From NCBI GenBank assembly GCA_945869675.1, contig CAMBPS010000031.1:1-37472 (forward strand): a stretch of DNA of 37,472 nucleotides, given 5' to 3'. The position numbers and the translations under genes were made by a program. The notes below the pieces were generated by a model. The model made no database searches and was not told the DNA's origin. It saw only the letters and a list, made by a program, of their open reading frames with translations. Origin of the DNA: Prosthecobacter debontii. GTDB taxonomy: Bacteria; Verrucomicrobiota; Verrucomicrobiia; Verrucomicrobiales; Verrucomicrobiaceae. Position 1 is the first letter of the stretch. Every line of letters begins with the position of its first letter. Of this stretch, positions 8,974 through 17,478 are shown piece by piece.

Positions 8974-10527
8974 ATGCGCCCACTCGCACTTACTACCCTT
9001 CTCATTGCTCTAAGCCTCACGGCCCAGGCAGAATTAAAACTCCCTGCCATCATTGGCGATAACATGATCCTGCAACAGAAGCAGGTGAATCCGATTTGGG
9101 GCTGGGATACGCCGGGCACAGACGTCACTGTCACCTTTGCGGACCAAACTAAAACAGCTAAAGCTGGTGCGGATGGCAAGTGGAGCGTCAAGCTGGATGC
9201 CGTACCCGCCAATGCGAAACCTGCGATCCTTGGAATCAAGGGCAGCAGCTCTAAAGAGCTGAAAAACGTGCTCGTTGGTGAGGTATGGATTTGCTCGGGT
9301 CAATCCAACATGCAGTGGAGCGTTCAAAGTTCCTGGGATGCCGATCTGGAAATCGCTACGGCGAAGTTTCCGAACATCCGCCTGATTTCGGTGCCGCAGG
9401 TCGGAACGCAGGAACCCCAGCAAGATTTCAAAGGAGCCTGGGTTGAGTGTTCGCCACAGACGGTTGGAGGATTCAGTGCGGTCGGTTACTTTTATGGACG
9501 CGTTTTGCATCAAATGCTGGGTGTGCCGGTTGGCTTGATCAACAACGCTTGGGGTGGCAGTGCTGCCGAGGCCTGGGTGCGCCGCGATGTGTTGGAAAAA
9601 GATCCACGTTTTAAAAATCTGATGGCCAGCACTAAGCAGAATGAAGCCAATCTACAATCGCCAGAAGCGAAGACAAAGCATGAGGCTGCCATGGCTGCCT
9701 GGAAGCTCCAAGCGGATGAAGCTAAAAAAGCAGGGAAGCCTTTCACGACTCGTGCCCCTCAAGCCCCTGATGGCTGGCTGCGCGGCAATGCCCGCCCAGG
9801 TAACATTTACAACGGTGTCCTGCTCCCGACAATTGGTTATGGCATCAAAGGTAGCATCTGGTATCAGGGTGAAAGCAATGCGGGGCGTGCCCATGAATAT
9901 GGCTATCTTTTCCCACTCATGATCAGTCATTGGCGTGAAGAGTGGAAACAGGGCAACTTCCCTTTCTACTGGGTCCAGCTTGCCGACTTCCAAGCTGAGA
10001 AGTCTGAGCCTGGAGACAGCAACTGGGCCGAGCTGCGCGAAAGCCAGACCAAGACGCAGGCGGCCATCAAAAACGGTGGTCAAGCGGTCATCATCGACCT
10101 CGGCGAAGCCAATGACATCCATCCAAAAAACAAGCGTGACGTGGCTGAGCGTCTGGCCCGTTTGGCACTGGTGAATGATTACGGCTTCAAGCTTCCAAGC
10201 CGCAGCCCTGAGTTCAAAAGCATCGCCATCACTGGCAATAAGGCTTTGGTCACTCTCGACACGTTTGGTGGCAGCCTGCGCACGGTGGATGTGAGCGAAG
10301 TCAAAGGCTTGGCCATTTGCGGTGAAGATAAAAAGTGGGTCTGGGCCACGGCTAAGATCGTCGGCAATGATAAGCTCGAAGTAAGCGCCGCAAGCGTCGC
10401 TAAGCCAATCGCTGTCCGTTATGCCTGGGCCGATAATCCGGTGGCCAATTTATTTAGCAAAGATGGTCTGCCTGTGACGCCATTTCGCAGTGATGATTTC
10501 GAAATGATCACCAAGCCGAAGCCGTAG
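8974..10527 (+). CDS. Secreted sialate O-acetylesterase-like SGNH hydrolase
   Basis: The product has 517 residues from the ATG at 8974. The frame is open from 8890, but only this start gives a signal peptide (MRPLALTTLLIALSLTAQA). After the signal comes a beta-sandwich-like segment (LPAIIGDNMILQQ..NPIWGW) typical of the family. The SGNH blocks are visible: ICSGQSNMQW with nucleophile Ser109, NNAWGGSAAEAW, WYQGESNAGR and EANDIHPKNK holding the catalytic Asp/His pair. Enzymes of this family remove acetyl groups from sialic acids or, in soil and aquatic bacteria, from acetylated plant polysaccharides. The latter is likelier here because no sialic-acid catabolic genes are near. A strong terminator follows at 10561. 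Confidence 0.88.
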   Translation: MRPLALTTLLIALSLTAQAELKLPAIIGDNMILQQKQVNPIWGWDTPGTDVTVTFADQTKTAKAGADGKWSVKLDAVPANAKPAILGIKGSSSKELKNVLVGEVWICSGQSNMQWSVQSSWDADLEIATAKFPNIRLISVPQVGTQEPQQDFKGAWVECSPQTVGGFSAVGYFYGRVLHQMLGVPVGLINNAWGGSAAEAWVRRDVLEKDPRFKNLMASTKQNEANLQSPEAKTKHEAAMAAWKLQADEAKKAGKPFTTRAPQAPDGWLRGNARPGNIYNGVLLPTIGYGIKGSIWYQGESNAGRAHEYGYLFPLMISHWREEWKQGNFPFYWVQLADFQAEKSEPGDSNWAELRESQTKTQAAIKNGGQAVIIDLGEANDIHPKNKRDVAERLARLALVNDYGFKLPSRSPEFKSIAITGNKALVTLDTFGGSLRTVDVSEVKGLAICGEDKKWVWATAKIVGNDKLEVSAASVAKPIAVRYAWADNPVANLFSKDGLPVTPFRSDDFEMITKPKP

Positions 10528-10560
10528 TCTCGGATTGAAGGCTACATCGGTCGCTTTGGG

Positions 10561-10592
10561 AAAGCTGAGTGCGGGTCACTCAGCTTTCTTCT
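10561..10592 (+). terminator. Rho-independent terminator after sialate O-acetylesterase gene
   Basis: An 11-bp perfect stem (AAAGCTGAGTG with CACTCAGCTTT) closes a 5-base loop and runs into a T-rich tail (CTTCTTTC). It sits 33 bp after the stop codon. It also argues against any yebC start before about 10600. Confidence 0.8.
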
Positions 10593-10655
10593 TTCATCCA
10601 TCCTTGCAAAATCCATGGCGCTGCTTTCTCATGCGCGTCTAATTTTCTAAAATCT

Positions 10656-11381
10656 ATGGGCGCACAATGGAAACAAAAATGGCGGGAACTGGCCGCTGAT
10701 CAAAAGGGTAAACTCGTCGGCAAACTGACGCGCGAAATTCAGGTGGCTGCGCGGCTCGGTGGCGCTGATCCCGATCTTAATGCCCGTCTCTATGCAGCCA
10801 TCGCTGCGGCAAGGAAACAAAGTGTCACTCGTGACTCCATCGAACGTGCCATCGCTAAGGGAAGTGGTGTCGGCGGTGATCCGGTGAACTATCAGACGGT
10901 GATGTTTGAGGGTTTTGCTCCGCATCGGGTGCCTGTCATGGTCGAGTGTTTGACGGACAATAATAACCGTACCTCCAATGAAGTGCGGATGCTTTTTAAA
11001 GCTGGCAGCATGGGCACTCCGGGCTCAGTGGCCTGGATGTTTGAGCATTGTGGTTTGATCGAAGGACAGCATACCGATAAGGCACTCGACATCGAAGTCG
11101 CAGCGTTGGAGGCCGAGGCTGATAACGTGGAGCCTCTGGAGCTCGATGATGAAGATGCGGCGGGTCATATCGGCGCACGCTTTTTCTGTGGTAGCACCAG
11201 CCTGGATCTTGTCACCAAAGCCCTGAAAGCTGCGGGCTGGGTCATCACGACCTCCGAGTTGCATTATCAACCCAAAGATTACCCAGAGCTGTCCGAAGAG
11301 CAGCACGAGGAAGTGGCTGGTTTTCTGCAAAACATCGACGGCAACGCCGATGTGCATCGCGTTTACGCAGCCCTGAAGTGA
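10656..11381 (+). CDS. yebC: YebC/PmpR-family DNA-binding regulatory protein
   Basis: The product has 241 residues from the ATG at 10656 (MGAQWKQKWRELAADQKGKL). The open frame reaches back to 10569, but that part overlaps a terminator. The family features are the basic N-terminus, DPDLNARLYAAIAAARKQSVTRDSIERAIAKGSG, the FEGFAPHRVPVMVECLTDNNNRT segment and GSMGTPGSVAWMFEH. Members act as transcriptional regulators, and some YebC proteins have been linked to relief of ribosome stalling at proline-rich stretches. The length is usual for the family. It is convergent with the next gene, with only 3 bp between the stops. Confidence 0.93.
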   Translation: MGAQWKQKWRELAADQKGKLVGKLTREIQVAARLGGADPDLNARLYAAIAAARKQSVTRDSIERAIAKGSGVGGDPVNYQTVMFEGFAPHRVPVMVECLTDNNNRTSNEVRMLFKAGSMGTPGSVAWMFEHCGLIEGQHTDKALDIEVAALEAEADNVEPLELDDEDAAGHIGARFFCGSTSLDLVTKALKAAGWVITTSELHYQPKDYPELSEEQHEEVAGFLQNIDGNADVHRVYAALK

Positions 11382-11384
11382 TTT

Positions 11385-13784
11385 TTAGGGTTGGTTGGCG
11401 CTCAGGCCGCTGTTTACTGCGGACTGAGTGATCAGTCTGATAGCCTTTTGACGCAGGAAGAAATGGGAACCGACGAGTGGCATGATTCCGAGCAGGTCCG
11501 TCTTCCCCATCGCGCGGACACGTGTCAGACATCTACCGTTTCCATGATACTCGGTGACGGTTATAAAGGCGATGGATAACCGAAATGTCAGTGGCACTTC
11601 GACATCGATTCTCTGCCAGCCGTGATCGACTTCACAGGTGAAACCCTGGTGCTCAACGAGCATGCGCAGTTCTTCTAGAAAGCGATCTCGTCCGGCATGT
11701 TCTTCATTCCAGAAGGTCTGCTCGTTTAACTTCACGCTCCAATGCTTTGAGCGACTTGAGGGGCTGACTCTTTTTGGCTGGGCTTGCCAGCGTGGTAGCA
11801 CGCGATACTGGATCAGGCCGAATAGACGAGATTGTTCCCGTTTCATCGGTTGCATGACATAGAGACACAGGAGCTGAACTTGGCGGATGAAGCTGAATGA
11901 GTGAATTCGACTGGCTTGTTGCCTCATGCGATGAAAGCCGGAAACAATAAAGATTCCAACAAGCATAAGGCTTAGTAGCTTCATGTTCAAGGCGGCCGCT
12001 AACACGAAAATGAGTAGTCCAAGAGTCCCGCTGAAAAGATCCATGGTATTTTGTGTGCCCTGCTGGTAGATGCCTTGAAAGAGACCATTGCCAAACATGC
12101 CATGATGAATGCTGCCCTCCACAGGATTCACCGCCGGAGAGGCGTCTCCATAGATAGCCCCACTCCAGCGCGCACCGCCAAGCCATCCGAATCGCTGTGG
12201 GTGTTTTTTCATGAGCAGCGCTTCAGCTTGTCCGTAACCACTTTGTTGCCGAAGGTAGGCACTCATCGTGTAGCGCCGATGGTGCCAGACCATGGCGCCA
12301 GGAATAAAGCGCAGGCGTCCGCCGGCCTCGCGGAGTCGCCAGCAAATGTCCACGTCATCACCCGCAGCACGATAGATCGGGTCAAAGCCGCCGATGGCCT
12401 GTAAGGCGCCTTTACGGATTGCTAAATTGCATCCAGGAAGGTGCTCGGCCTCGATGTCCGTGATCAGGACATGGCTTGGCGCGCCGGGGGCGCAGGCAAC
12501 GACAGATTCTGTTTGATTGCGTGCTGGGGGCGGGATGTTGGGTCCGCCGCAGGCCACCCATTGAGGATCTTCAAAGCCAGTCGCTAAATAGCCAAGCCAG
12601 TCTTCATCGGCAATGCAGTCGTCGTCCGTGTAAGCCAAGATGTCTCCAAAGGCCAGTTCAGCACCAAGATTGCGCGCTGCACTGAGTCCGAAATGATCCT
12701 GCCGGATGTAGCGCACAGTGGGGAAGTCCTTGGCGATGGAGGAGACCTCGTTGATCGATCCGTCGTCGATCAATAGCACTTCATAGTTTGGGTAGTTCAG
12801 AGATTGCAGTGAAGTTAAGCAGGCGCGCAGTGTGGCTCCTCCATTGTAGGTGCACACAATAACGGAGATGCTCGGGCTTATGGTATGGCTTGTCTGAGCG
12901 GCTTCTAAGTGAGCACACAACCGCTCTTGTCTAGCTTCATTGACGATGCCGAATTGCCATCCTGTGACTTCTTGCCCACCGCGGAACCATTCATCCGTGT
13001 AGCTGAACCAGATCGTACCAGCCACAGCCGATTGAGCGCAAATTTTCTCAAACCAACGGCGGGTCTCTGCCTGTGCTGCTTCTCCATGAACCGCTGCATC
13101 CAATCCAAACTCGGTGATCATCAGGGGTTTATTTCCCGCTAAGTGATGCAGACGTTGAAGGTAGCTTTGAAAAGCTGAGGGCTCCTCCAAGTAAACATTG
13201 ACCGCTAAGAAATCGGCATTTCTGGGGATCAGATATTCGGTGCTGGGATAGGTGGCGTAACTAAAGAGTTGGTTCGGCGCGCACTCGCGTCCTGCCGCAA
13301 TCAGTTGCTCCAGAAAATGCTGCACACGCTGCGGCCCCATCCAGCGAACCAGCGTTTTTTCGATCTCGTTTCCGACCAAAAAAGCGACGATGCATGGATG
13401 ATCCTTCAAGCGACTGACGGTTTCACGAACCGTGCTAATGATCGTAGTCTGCAAGGCTGGATCTCTCAGGAAATCCACATGATCCGTCCAGGTGATGCCG
13501 ACGATTAGGCGTAAACCCAGTCTCTGGGCCTCCCTCAGCAGATGATCGCTAGGCGGGTCATAGAGGCGAATCGTATCAAACTGGAGTGCCAAAAGATGCT
13601 CAAGATCGCTGCTGAGTCGGTTATCTTCAGGGAAGGGAGCGCCTGCCGCGTTAGGGCGGAAAGGACCATAGCTGCTACCACGCAGCCGCACTTTCTTTTC
13701 GCCAACACGCAGGAATTTCCCAGACACTCTCCATCGCGCCTGAATCAAGGCGGCGTTTGGATCAGAAGTGGGTTGGGTTGGCAT
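11385..13784 (-). CDS. Fusion of GH2-like TIM-barrel glycosidase domain and family 2 glycosyltransferase, membrane anchored
   Basis: The product has 799 residues. Residues ~15-285 form a glycoside-hydrolase barrel like the catalytic part of GH2/clan-A enzymes. They include LRGSSYGPFRPN, an acid/base candidate Glu140 in FLVGNEIEK and a nucleophile candidate Glu225 in PLMITEFGLDA. Residues ~305-560 are a GT-A family 2 glycosyltransferase: SVIVCTYNGG, LLIDDGS, LAYTDDDCIADEDW (metal-binding DDD 387-389), and AAGDDVDICWRLREAG. A hydrophobic pair of segments (~610-645) anchors the C-terminal part, which ends in an unrecognised ~150-residue tail. A plausible role is synthesis and trimming of an exported polysaccharide, with the two activities acting on the same chain. 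Both active sites look intact. No other polysaccharide genes flank it. Confidence 0.85.
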   Translation of the reverse strand: MPTQPTSDPNAALIQARWRVSGKFLRVGEKKVRLRGSSYGPFRPNAAGAPFPEDNRLSSDLEHLLALQFDTIRLYDPPSDHLLREAQRLGLRLIVGITWTDHVDFLRDPALQTTIISTVRETVSRLKDHPCIVAFLVGNEIEKTLVRWMGPQRVQHFLEQLIAAGRECAPNQLFSYATYPSTEYLIPRNADFLAVNVYLEEPSAFQSYLQRLHHLAGNKPLMITEFGLDAAVHGEAAQAETRRWFEKICAQSAVAGTIWFSYTDEWFRGGQEVTGWQFGIVNEARQERLCAHLEAAQTSHTISPSISVIVCTYNGGATLRACLTSLQSLNYPNYEVLLIDDGSINEVSSIAKDFPTVRYIRQDHFGLSAARNLGAELAFGDILAYTDDDCIADEDWLGYLATGFEDPQWVACGGPNIPPPARNQTESVVACAPGAPSHVLITDIEAEHLPGCNLAIRKGALQAIGGFDPIYRAAGDDVDICWRLREAGGRLRFIPGAMVWHHRRYTMSAYLRQQSGYGQAEALLMKKHPQRFGWLGGARWSGAIYGDASPAVNPVEGSIHHGMFGNGLFQGIYQQGTQNTMDLFSGTLGLLIFVLAAALNMKLLSLMLVGIFIVSGFHRMRQQASRIHSFSFIRQVQLLCLYVMQPMKREQSRLFGLIQYRVLPRWQAQPKRVSPSSRSKHWSVKLNEQTFWNEEHAGRDRFLEELRMLVEHQGFTCEVDHGWQRIDVEVPLTFRLSIAFITVTEYHGNGRCLTRVRAMGKTDLLGIMPLVGSHFFLRQKAIRLITQSAVNSGLSANQP

Positions 13785-13936
13785 GGGAAGGGACGAAGCT
13801 TAGAGATGGCGTCTTCATGACCGAGGTGCAAGGAAGAGCGGCAGGAGCCTGAATTCACCTCATTTTGTCGCTCATTTCAGCTTCTCTGAAGAGCACCGGT
13901 TGATTTCTGTGACAGTCTCGCCAATCTCGCTTCCCC

Positions 13937-14869
13937 ATGAAAGACACACTGAAGGTTCTCAGCGGCACGGCTCACCCCGAGTTGGCTCATCTCATCTGCA
14001 ATAATCTAGGCATCAATCTCTGTGCCACTGAAGTCACGACCTTTCCCGATGGCGAAACCTTTGTGCAAATTCACGAGAACATTCGTGGCCGCGATATCTT
14101 CATCGTCCAGCCTACCTGCCCGCCGACCAATCAGAACCTCATGGAGATGCTTATCATGGTGGATGCCGTGAAGCGTGCTAGTGCCCATCGCATCACTGCC
14201 GTTCTGCCTTTTTATGGCTATGCGCGCCAGGATCGCAAAGACCGCCCACGTGTGCCCATCACGGCTAAGCTCGTGGCCAACCTTCTCGTGGCCAGTGGTG
14301 TCAACCGTGTGCTCACCATGGATCTTCATGCCGGACAGATTCAGGGCTTCTTTGATATCCCCGTGGATCATCTCTACGCAGGTCCCGTGCTCATGAAGGC
14401 GATTAAAGAGCGCAACATCGAGGATCTCGTCGTTGTCTCTCCAGACGTTGGCGGCATCAAAATGACCCATGCCTATGCCAAAGCCCTGAAGGCCCCGATG
14501 GCCATTGTTGCTAAAAATCGCGTCAGTGCCGATGAAGTGGAGGCGCTCAATGTCATTGGTGACGTGAAAGGAAAAAATGTTTTATTGGTCGATGACCTCA
14601 CCGAAACCGCTGGTACACTCACCGCTGCTGCCGATTTACTTTTGAAGCACGGCGCAAAAAATATTTACGCAGGCGTTTCCCACGGCGTCCTTGGTAATAA
14701 GGGGCGTAGCCGCATCGCCAAATCCCCTATTATTGAGCTCTTTGCCACGAATTCAGTGCCTCAGGCGCATGGCGAAAAAGTCACGACTTTGGACATTTCG
14801 CCGCTCCTCGCTCAGGCCATTCGGCGCATCCACGACAACGAGTCTGTCACTTCTCTCTTTGACATCTAG
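13937..14869 (+). CDS. prs: Ribose-phosphate pyrophosphokinase (PRPP synthase)
   Basis: The product has 310 residues, the usual length for class I PRPP synthase. It makes 5-phosphoribosyl-1-pyrophosphate from ribose-5-phosphate and ATP for nucleotide, histidine and tryptophan synthesis. Recognisable parts are FPDGETFVQIHENIRGRDIFIVQPT (N-terminal ATP-binding region), PFYGYARQDRKDRPR, the divalent-cation signature DLHAGQIQGFFDIPVDHLYA, VVSPDVGG, and the PRPP loop VLLVDDLTETAGTL. No Shine-Dalgarno is evident before the ATG. It is the first gene of a run with rplY, pth and rpsF. Confidence 0.96.
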   Translation: MKDTLKVLSGTAHPELAHLICNNLGINLCATEVTTFPDGETFVQIHENIRGRDIFIVQPTCPPTNQNLMEMLIMVDAVKRASAHRITAVLPFYGYARQDRKDRPRVPITAKLVANLLVASGVNRVLTMDLHAGQIQGFFDIPVDHLYAGPVLMKAIKERNIEDLVVVSPDVGGIKMTHAYAKALKAPMAIVAKNRVSADEVEALNVIGDVKGKNVLLVDDLTETAGTLTAAADLLLKHGAKNIYAGVSHGVLGNKGRSRIAKSPIIELFATNSVPQAHGEKVTTLDISPLLAQAIRRIHDNESVTSLFDI

Positions 14870-14933
14870 AAACAGGCGTGTATTCTCGCCACCCTTTTTC
14901 CCCAACTTCACTGTTCAGGAGAACTCACAGACC

Positions 14934-15593
14934 ATGGCTAAAATTCTCGATCTCACTACCGAACCTCGCACTAGCGAAGGAACCGCTGCTGTTAAACGTC
15001 TGCGTAAAGCAGGCAGCATCCCCGCAGTCGTCTACGGCCGCAAAACTGCCGTTACCAACGTGCAGGTGGACAGCAAGACCTTCACTAAAATTCTCCAAAA
15101 CAGCGCCTCGGATAACATCCTTGTCAGCCTGAAGATGGGTTCTGGCGAGCAGCTTGCTCTTGTGCAGGAAGTTCAACATGACCACCTCAAGGGCGGCATC
15201 CTTCACGTGGACTTCCATGCGATCGCTATGGACGAAGAAATTCACGCTGAAGTTCCTGTTGAAACAACAGGCGAAGCGATCGGTCTTAAGTTTGGCGGTC
15301 TTATCGAAGCCATCCATCACACACTCGAAGTGCGTTGCTTGCCCAAAGACCTTCCAGAAAGCATTTCTGTGGATGTCACCGCACTGCAAGTCGGTAAAAG
15401 CATCCACGTCGGTGAAATCACCTACCCAGCAGGCGTTCGTCCGAAGCTTGCCGCTGACGTCGTCGTCATCATGTGCGTCGAACCTAAAGTCGAAGCTGAA
15501 CCTACCCCTGCTGAAGCTGCTGCCGCCGCTAAGGGTGCTCCTGCCGCCAAAGGTGCCCCAGCAGCCAAAGCTGCTCCTGCCGCTAAGAAGTAA
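14934..15593 (+). CDS. rplY: 50S ribosomal protein L25, CTC-type (general stress protein CTC)
   Basis: The product has 219 residues from the ATG at 14934, chosen because AGGAG lies 14-18 bp upstream and the protein then begins MAKILDLTTEPRTSEGTAAV. The open frame extends upstream into prs, but that part is not L25. The N-terminal L25 domain binds 5S rRNA (RKAGSIPAVVYG). The C-terminal TL5/CTC beta domain spans about residues 95-185 (AEVPVETTGEAIGLKFGG, VRCLPKDLPESISVDV). The last ~35 residues are a low-complexity Ala/Pro/Lys tail with repeats of AKGAPA/AAKAAPAAKK, common in long L25 forms. It lies 64 bp after prs and 27 bp before pth. Confidence 0.94.
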   Translation: MAKILDLTTEPRTSEGTAAVKRLRKAGSIPAVVYGRKTAVTNVQVDSKTFTKILQNSASDNILVSLKMGSGEQLALVQEVQHDHLKGGILHVDFHAIAMDEEIHAEVPVETTGEAIGLKFGGLIEAIHHTLEVRCLPKDLPESISVDVTALQVGKSIHVGEITYPAGVRPKLAADVVVIMCVEPKVEAEPTPAEAAAAAKGAPAAKGAPAAKAAPAAKK

Positions 15594-15620
15594 TCCCTTA
15601 CTGGACTTTGACCGCCTGCG

Positions 15621-16238
15621 GTGCCCGCTGAAGACACATCCTCTAGCGACCCAGGCGGCCTGACTCCAAGACTCATCATCGGACTCGGCAACCCTGGCAT
15701 CGAATACCACGACACACGTCACAACATTGGATTCATGGTTTTAGACGAGCTAGCCCGCAGATTTAAAGTTTCCTTCACCGAGGAAAAACGCTGGCATGGA
15801 CTCGTGGCTAAGCTGCCTTCAGGCTGGCTTTTAAAGCCCTTGACTTACATGAACGACAGTGGCCGCAGTGTGCGCGCGCTTTCCCAGTTTTACAAAATCA
15901 CACCTGAAGAGACTCTCACAATCTATGATGATGTGGATCTCACGCTCGGCCGCATGAGACTGCGCCTGACTGGATCTGCCGCTGGGCACAATGGCATCAA
16001 GTCACTGATCAGTTCGCTCGGAACTCAAACGTTCCCACGTCTTAAATTAGGCATCTCAACCGATTCTGGTCGCCCAGGTGGTGACCGACTCGTGGGACAT
16101 GTCCTCGGTAAATTTCGCGAAGAAGAACGCCCCACGGTTCAGATTGTCATCGAGCGCGCCGCAGATGCGGTCATCCGCTCCTTGCAAACCAGCCTCGGAG
16201 CAGCGATGAACCTCTTCAACCGCAACGAATCTCTCTAA
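15621..16238 (+). CDS. pth: Peptidyl-tRNA hydrolase
   Basis: The product has 205 residues with a GTG start at 15621. No ATG exists before the conserved core, so either this GTG or a closer non-canonical codon is used, and the ~15 residues before RLIIGLGNPG are an extra N-terminal extension. Pth releases peptides from peptidyl-tRNA that has dropped off the ribosome. Conserved motifs are GLGNPGIEYHDTRHNIGF, with Asn and the catalytic His of TRHN, then PLTYMNDSG, YDDVDL and GSAAGHNGIKSLISSLGT. It lies between rplY and rpsF, as in many bacteria. Confidence 0.95.
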   Translation: MPAEDTSSSDPGGLTPRLIIGLGNPGIEYHDTRHNIGFMVLDELARRFKVSFTEEKRWHGLVAKLPSGWLLKPLTYMNDSGRSVRALSQFYKITPEETLTIYDDVDLTLGRMRLRLTGSAAGHNGIKSLISSLGTQTFPRLKLGISTDSGRPGGDRLVGHVLGKFREEERPTVQIVIERAADAVIRSLQTSLGAAMNLFNRNESL

Positions 16239-16258
16239 ACCAAAACCTCCACATCAAG

Positions 16259-16579
16259 ATGAAACGCAAATACGAAGCCATGATTGTCCTCGACATGAAG
16301 GGCAAAGAAGAAACCGTCGAACAACTCGTCACTGGCATCAGCCGTGACTTCGAACAGTCTGGCGCCAAGCTCGAACAGATCGACCACCTCGGCAAACGCC
16401 AGTTCCCCTTCAGCCCACGTCACGTGACCAGCGGTTACTTCGTGAACTTCCAGATCGAAGCCGATGGCGCCGCCCTTGATTCCGTCCGTGGTAAGCTCGT
16501 CCTGAACGAAAACGTTTATCAGCAGTATTATCAGCGCATCGACATCAAGGAAAAAGGCAAGGCCAAAGCCAAAGCCTAA
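16259..16579 (+). CDS. rpsF: 30S ribosomal protein S6
   Basis: The product has 106 residues. It begins MKRKYEAMIVLDMKGKEETV, a typical S6 start with the alternating beta-alpha-beta fold, and has LGKRQFPFSPRHVTSGYFVNFQ in the core. The tail is basic (EKGKAKAKA). S6 binds S18 on the small-subunit platform. The usual partners ssb, rpsR and rplI do not follow: the operon ends here with a strong terminator and an accessory region. The gene starts 20 bp after pth. Confidence 0.94.
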   Translation: MKRKYEAMIVLDMKGKEETVEQLVTGISRDFEQSGAKLEQIDHLGKRQFPFSPRHVTSGYFVNFQIEADGAALDSVRGKLVLNENVYQQYYQRIDIKEKGKAKAKA

Positions 16580-16610
16580 TTTTCCCGAGATCGCCTCAAC
16601 GCCTTTAAAG

Positions 16611-16652
16611 ACCTGATTTGTCAGAACGTCTGTTCTGCAAATCAGGTTTTTT
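16611..16652 (+). terminator. Rho-independent terminator of the prs-rplY-pth-rpsF operon
   Basis: The outer stem ACCTGATTTG/CAAATCAGGT is 10 bp and perfect. An inner stem CAGAAC/GTTCTG around a 4-base loop continues it after a single bulged T. A run of T at 16647-16652 follows. It lies 31 bp after the rpsF stop. Confidence 0.9.
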
Positions 16653-16720
16653 GTTGAGGGCGTAGATGTTTTGTTAATCGTCCGCCTAGCTGGCCCAAGG
16701 AGGCTTCGTTTCAGCTTCGT

Positions 16721-16852
16721 CCTGCCATGGATTGGTTGCTATGAGATGAGGCCTGTTCGTGGAGCGCAGTTGATCGACAGGATTAACAAGAAAACAGGAT
16801 TAACAGGAATCAGTTCTAGCCTTTAAATTGGGGTGCCCTGTTTCTTGTGATC
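16721..16852. repeat. Dispersed hairpin repeat, copy 1
   Basis: This segment matches 35724-35845 in order and spacing. Shared words are GCCATGGAT, ATGAGA, CTGTTCGTG, GAAAACAGGATT, ACAGGAAT, GTTCT and TAAA. The right part contains imperfect arms: ACAAGAAAACAGG near 16786-16798 and CCTGTTTCTTGT at 16838-16849, so it can fold back on itself as copy 2 does. It begins 69 bp after the rpsF terminator and contains no gene. Confidence 0.7.
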
Positions 16853-17020
16853 GTAATGAATCTGATATTCAGACCAAAAGATCGGTTCACTCATCCATCC
16901 AAAACATTCAGACGGCCTAATAAACCGAAGTTTTAAACGATACTCTCCCGACCGTTGACTTTGAAGGTTCAATCCGTCACTCTGAGGTTTGATTGAACCG
17001 AAAAATATGATCTCGGCCAA
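16823..17020 (-). CDS. Possible small hypothetical protein in the accessory island
   Basis: This is a 65-residue open frame that needs a TTG start, as no ATG opens it. The sequence includes GEYRLKLRFIRPSECFGW and EPIFWSEYQIHYDHKK, with an aromatic-rich composition that looks protein-like, but I recognise no domain. Its 3' end overlaps the right arm of hairpin repeat copy 1. An inverted repeat GGTTCAATC/GATTGAACC (16966-16974 and 16991-16999) lies inside it. It may instead be the remnant of a lost gene or not a gene at all. Confidence 0.3.
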   Translation of the reverse strand: MAEIIFFGSIKPQSDGLNLQSQRSGEYRLKLRFIRPSECFGWMSEPIFWSEYQIHYDHKKQGTPI

Positions 17021-17081
17021 TATTGCATCACACTAATTATACTGTTAGACGATTCCTCGTGCCCCGTGTGAACGAAGGCCA

Positions 17082-17465
17082 ATGAGAACTACCCGAACAA
17101 CCCGTATCCTGAAGTTCACAGCGAGCGTTCTCGGATTCTTTTTGCTCTGCTACCTTGCGGTCGTCGCATGGGCACTGTGGGACTTTCGCACCCACACCTA
17201 CACCATTCACGGCGTCCCTAACGCCCTGTCAGATAACGCCGCAGCCATTCGTCTTTCGGCATCTGCGCTGCGACTGCACGGCGCAGACCTAGCAACATTT
17301 ACGGCAGGCACGTTCTGGGGCGGTGTTACCGTCGGTTACAACGAACTCCATCCAAACCGCGCCACTACGCACTGGATTCAGCACGCACCCGGCACACTTC
17401 GTCTTGGCGTCGCTCTTGAGCAGCATGGCTCTGATGTGGTTTGCTACGTCACCCGCTCCAAATGA
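17082..17465 (+). CDS. Small membrane-anchored hypothetical protein, integron-cassette-like gene
   Basis: The product has 127 residues. One N-terminal membrane helix (FTASVLGFFLLCYLAVVAWALW, about residues 12-33) is followed by a ~90-residue domain that would face the periplasm, with HTYTIHGVPNALSDNAAAIRLSASALRLHG and a central GTFWGGVTVGYNEL. I recognise no family. The gene ends 13 bp before an attC-like site (17479-17572), and a GTTAGAC box matching the attC right-core consensus lies at 17044-17050, 31 bp before the ATG. This compact layout is that of an integron gene cassette. No promoter of its own is obvious. Confidence 0.65.
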   Translation: MRTTRTTRILKFTASVLGFFLLCYLAVVAWALWDFRTHTYTIHGVPNALSDNAAAIRLSASALRLHGADLATFTAGTFWGGVTVGYNELHPNRATTHWIQHAPGTLRLGVALEQHGSDVVCYVTRSK

Positions 17466-17478
17466 ACTCGACGGAAAC

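Noticed and set aside
14925..15722. 265-residue open frame on the minus strand opposite rplY and pth
   Set aside because: It runs antisense through two clearly conserved genes and its residues (Phe, Asp, Val rich) are what the reverse of Lys/Glu-rich genes gives.
16966..16999. Inverted repeat GGTTCAATC/GATTGAACC as a terminator or attC
   Set aside because: The 9-bp stem is perfect, but the loop is 16 bases, there is no T run and the boxes do not fit attC spacing. It may be chance within a possible coding frame.
17044..17050. GTTAGAC box as a definite left cassette border (attC right core)
   Set aside because: It fits GTTRRRY exactly and lies at the right distance before the ORF at 17082, but no matching GTCTAAC left core or pairing L boxes were found within 250 bp upstream. 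A 7-base degenerate word of this kind occurs by chance about once per kilobase, so it is only mentioned as support.
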